Source: Acidobacteriota bacterium (lineage in GTDB: Bacteria > Acidobacteriota > Aminicenantia > S016-38). Taken from it: 64,000 nucleotides of DNA. The notes beneath the pieces are model-generated. The model ran no database searches, was not told the DNA's origin, and worked only from the letters and a program-made list of their open reading frames with translations. The stretch lies in the NCBI GenBank assembly GCA_015486055.1, contig WFSJ01000047.1, positions 21,255 to 85,254 of the forward strand, written 5' to 3'. The position numbers and the translations under genes are program-made. Shown one piece after another: positions 62,433 through 64,000 of this stretch (its first letter is position 1; every line of letters begins with the position of its first letter).

Positions 62433-63620
62433 ATGAAGAAATTGTTCATAACTATCAGCCTTTTTGTCTCACTTTCAAGCTTAATTACAGGGGAAAATCT
62501 CTCAACCCTTGTTAATGGAAATAACCAAACTGCTATTGACTTGTATGAAAAGCTAAGCTATAAGAACAAGGAAAATCTTTTCTTTTCACCCTTTAGCATT
62601 TCAACAGCCTCTGGAATGACATACGCAGGAGCGAGAGGAAAGACTGAGAGTGAAATAGCAAAAGTTCTGCATTTTACACTTTCCCAGAAGGAACTTCACC
62701 CTGCACTTTCCACCCTCATAGCGAAAATAAATGCAAAGAATAAACCCTACGAGTTAAATATTGCAAATGCCCTATGGGGACAGAGAGGCTACCATTTCCT
62801 TGAAGAGTTCAAGAAACTCATTAACGAATACTATAGCGGAGGTTTCTACGAGGTCAACTTCAAAACTGACTCAGAAGGTGCAAGGAAAAAGATAAACACC
62901 TGGGTTGAAGAAAAGACAAACCAGAAAATAAAAGATCTTATTAGTAAAGGTGACATTAACCATCTTACAAGACTTGTTCTCACAAATGCTATTTATTTCA
63001 AGGGTAAATGGGCTTCAAAGTTTGATAAGAAAAACACAAAACTTGCTCCCTTTTATACATTCCCGGACAAAAAGATAGAGATTCCCATGATGTTTAAGGA
63101 GGACAAATTTCCCTACTATGAGAATGAGAATCTTCAGGTGCTTGAGCTTCCTTATACAGGAAATGACCTCTCAATGGTTGTATTTTTGCCTGCTGAAAAG
63201 AACGGCCTTGATAGTTTAGAAAAAGAGCTTTCATTAAAAAAAATTGAACTGTGGATGTCCAAAATGTATAAAAGAAAGGTCAGGGTTTACCTTCCCAGGT
63301 TCAAAGTAAAGACTAAATACTATTTAGGAAATATTCTAAGCTCAATGGGTATGGCAGATGCCTTTTCATATAAAGCTGATTTTTCAGGGATGACAGGAAA
63401 CAAGGAACTTAAAATATCAAAAGCCATCCACCAAGCATATATTAATGTAAATGAGGAGGGAACAGAGGCTACTGCAGCGACAGGAATTGTAATGGAGTTA
63501 AAGGGCTTACCAAGACCTTCACCTGTGTTTAATGCTGACCATCCCTTTCTTTTCCTAATCGTTCATAAAAAAACAAGGACTATTCTCTTTATGGGAAGGG
63601 TTGTAAATCCGAAAGAATAA
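62433..63620 (+). CDS. Secreted serpin-family protease inhibitor
   Basis: Signal peptide; NLFFSPFSISTASGMTYAGARGKTESEI; LVLTNAIYFKGKWASKFD; hinge VNEEGTEATAATGIVMELKG; FNADHPFLFLIVHKKTRTILFMGRVVNP. Confidence 0.95.
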   Translation: MKKLFITISLFVSLSSLITGENLSTLVNGNNQTAIDLYEKLSYKNKENLFFSPFSISTASGMTYAGARGKTESEIAKVLHFTLSQKELHPALSTLIAKINAKNKPYELNIANALWGQRGYHFLEEFKKLINEYYSGGFYEVNFKTDSEGARKKINTWVEEKTNQKIKDLISKGDINHLTRLVLTNAIYFKGKWASKFDKKNTKLAPFYTFPDKKIEIPMMFKEDKFPYYENENLQVLELPYTGNDLSMVVFLPAEKNGLDSLEKELSLKKIELWMSKMYKRKVRVYLPRFKVKTKYYLGNILSSMGMADAFSYKADFSGMTGNKELKISKAIHQAYINVNEEGTEATAATGIVMELKGLPRPSPVFNADHPFLFLIVHKKTRTILFMGRVVNPKE

Positions 63621-63660
63621 TGATCTAACAAAAACAATGAATAAAAAAAGAGGAAATAAA

Positions 63661-63840
63661 ATGAAGGAAAAATTTAGATTATTTATGGTGATCACTGCTT
63701 TAACTTTTCTATTACCCCACCTAACTCTTAAAGCCCAGAATATAAGATTAACTTATAGAGACCACACGAAAGTTATGCAATTTATCTTGCACCATCAGTC
63801 GGACATCGAAAGATGGTTTAGATTATACTGCTCCCCTTAG
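63661..63840 (+). pseudogene. 5' remnant of a secreted-protein gene, apparently interrupted by an insertion element
   Basis: MKEKFRLFMVITALTFLLPHLTLKAQNIRLTYRDHTKVMQFILHHQSD signal peptide; stop codon falls inside the IS-end-like sequence TACTGCTCCCCTTAG. Confidence 0.45.
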
Positions 63841-63879
63841 AAAGTGGACACAAGAAAAGTTTAAGGTTATAAGGAAAGA

Positions 63880-63904
63880 GTCCCCTTTCCGTAGGGAAGG
63901 GGAC
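63880..63904 (+). terminator. Stable hairpin in the IS leader
   Basis: GTCCCCTTTCC-GTA-GGGAAGGGGAC, 11-bp stem with one G-U pair; no immediate U tract. Confidence 0.4.
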
Positions 63905-63973
63905 CGCAGCAGGGTTTCATTTTTTACCCCTTATGGTTTACCATATAAGAGCAAGCTATGAAAGGAGCATAGA

Positions 63974-64000
63974 ATGGCAAAGAGATACTCACCAACAGAA
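63974..64000 (+). CDS. Start of putative transposase OrfA (truncated by window edge)
   Basis: SD AAAGGAG then ATGGCAAAGAGATACTCACCAACAGAA = MAKRYSPTE..., compatible with an IS3-type OrfA N-terminus. Confidence 0.4.

Larger units (their letters stand above)
63820..64000 (+). mobile_element. Left end of a probable IS3-family insertion sequence (continues past window)
   Basis: ATACTGCTCCCCTTAGAAAGTGGACACAAG resembles IS3-family terminal inverted repeats (TGNCCCCC...GTGGACA type); a short ORF starts downstream. The other end is outside the window. Confidence 0.5.

Overview
The window is a compact, low-GC bacterial chromosome segment that is almost entirely coding. It holds about 60 protein genes, mostly housekeeping, in overlapping operons, plus 4 tRNAs and an SRP RNA. 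Recognisable blocks: tandem GspG-like pseudopilins; rel; rpoZ; an AmgK/MurU-like pair; CYTH; polyprenyl synthase; rpmE-prfA-prmC; rpiB-glyA-(TPR)-proS-pcm-DUF192; dnaX-ybaB-recR-porCDAB-mglBA on the minus strand with SRP RNA and two tRNA-Ser genes upstream; rsmA-ftsK-DUF3857/transglutaminase pair; purA; a Cys/Met PLP enzyme; ftsB-ctpA; dtd; GT9; wzm/wzt; mfd-two PPIases-B12 radical SAM-thiI-SBP5-histidine kinase; tRNA-Arg/Pro; an ABC-class ATPase; tatD; bamD; epimerase; rpe; PASTA; nrdJ; a secreted serpin; and the left end of a probable IS3-family element at the right edge. I see no CRISPR array, prophage or classical defence island. The most interesting signals are architectural. All five convergent protein-gene pairs overlap 3' to 3'. 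Several operon-head genes have a -10-like box 6-9 nt before the start codon and no Shine-Dalgarno, suggesting leaderless mRNAs, often in mirror-symmetric divergent promoters. A strong SD and a signal peptide for pcm appear to be encoded out of frame inside the 3' end of proS. Other leads are an uncharacterised 582-aa ACT-like protein, a pseudo-transglutaminase paralogue next to an intact one, an orphan SBP/histidine-kinase pair, and an inverted repeat around the serpin -35 box. Family calls are by eye from the translations; no database search was run. Lineage is uncertain; gene content is loosely reminiscent of Aminicenantota/Acidobacteriota-like bacteria.
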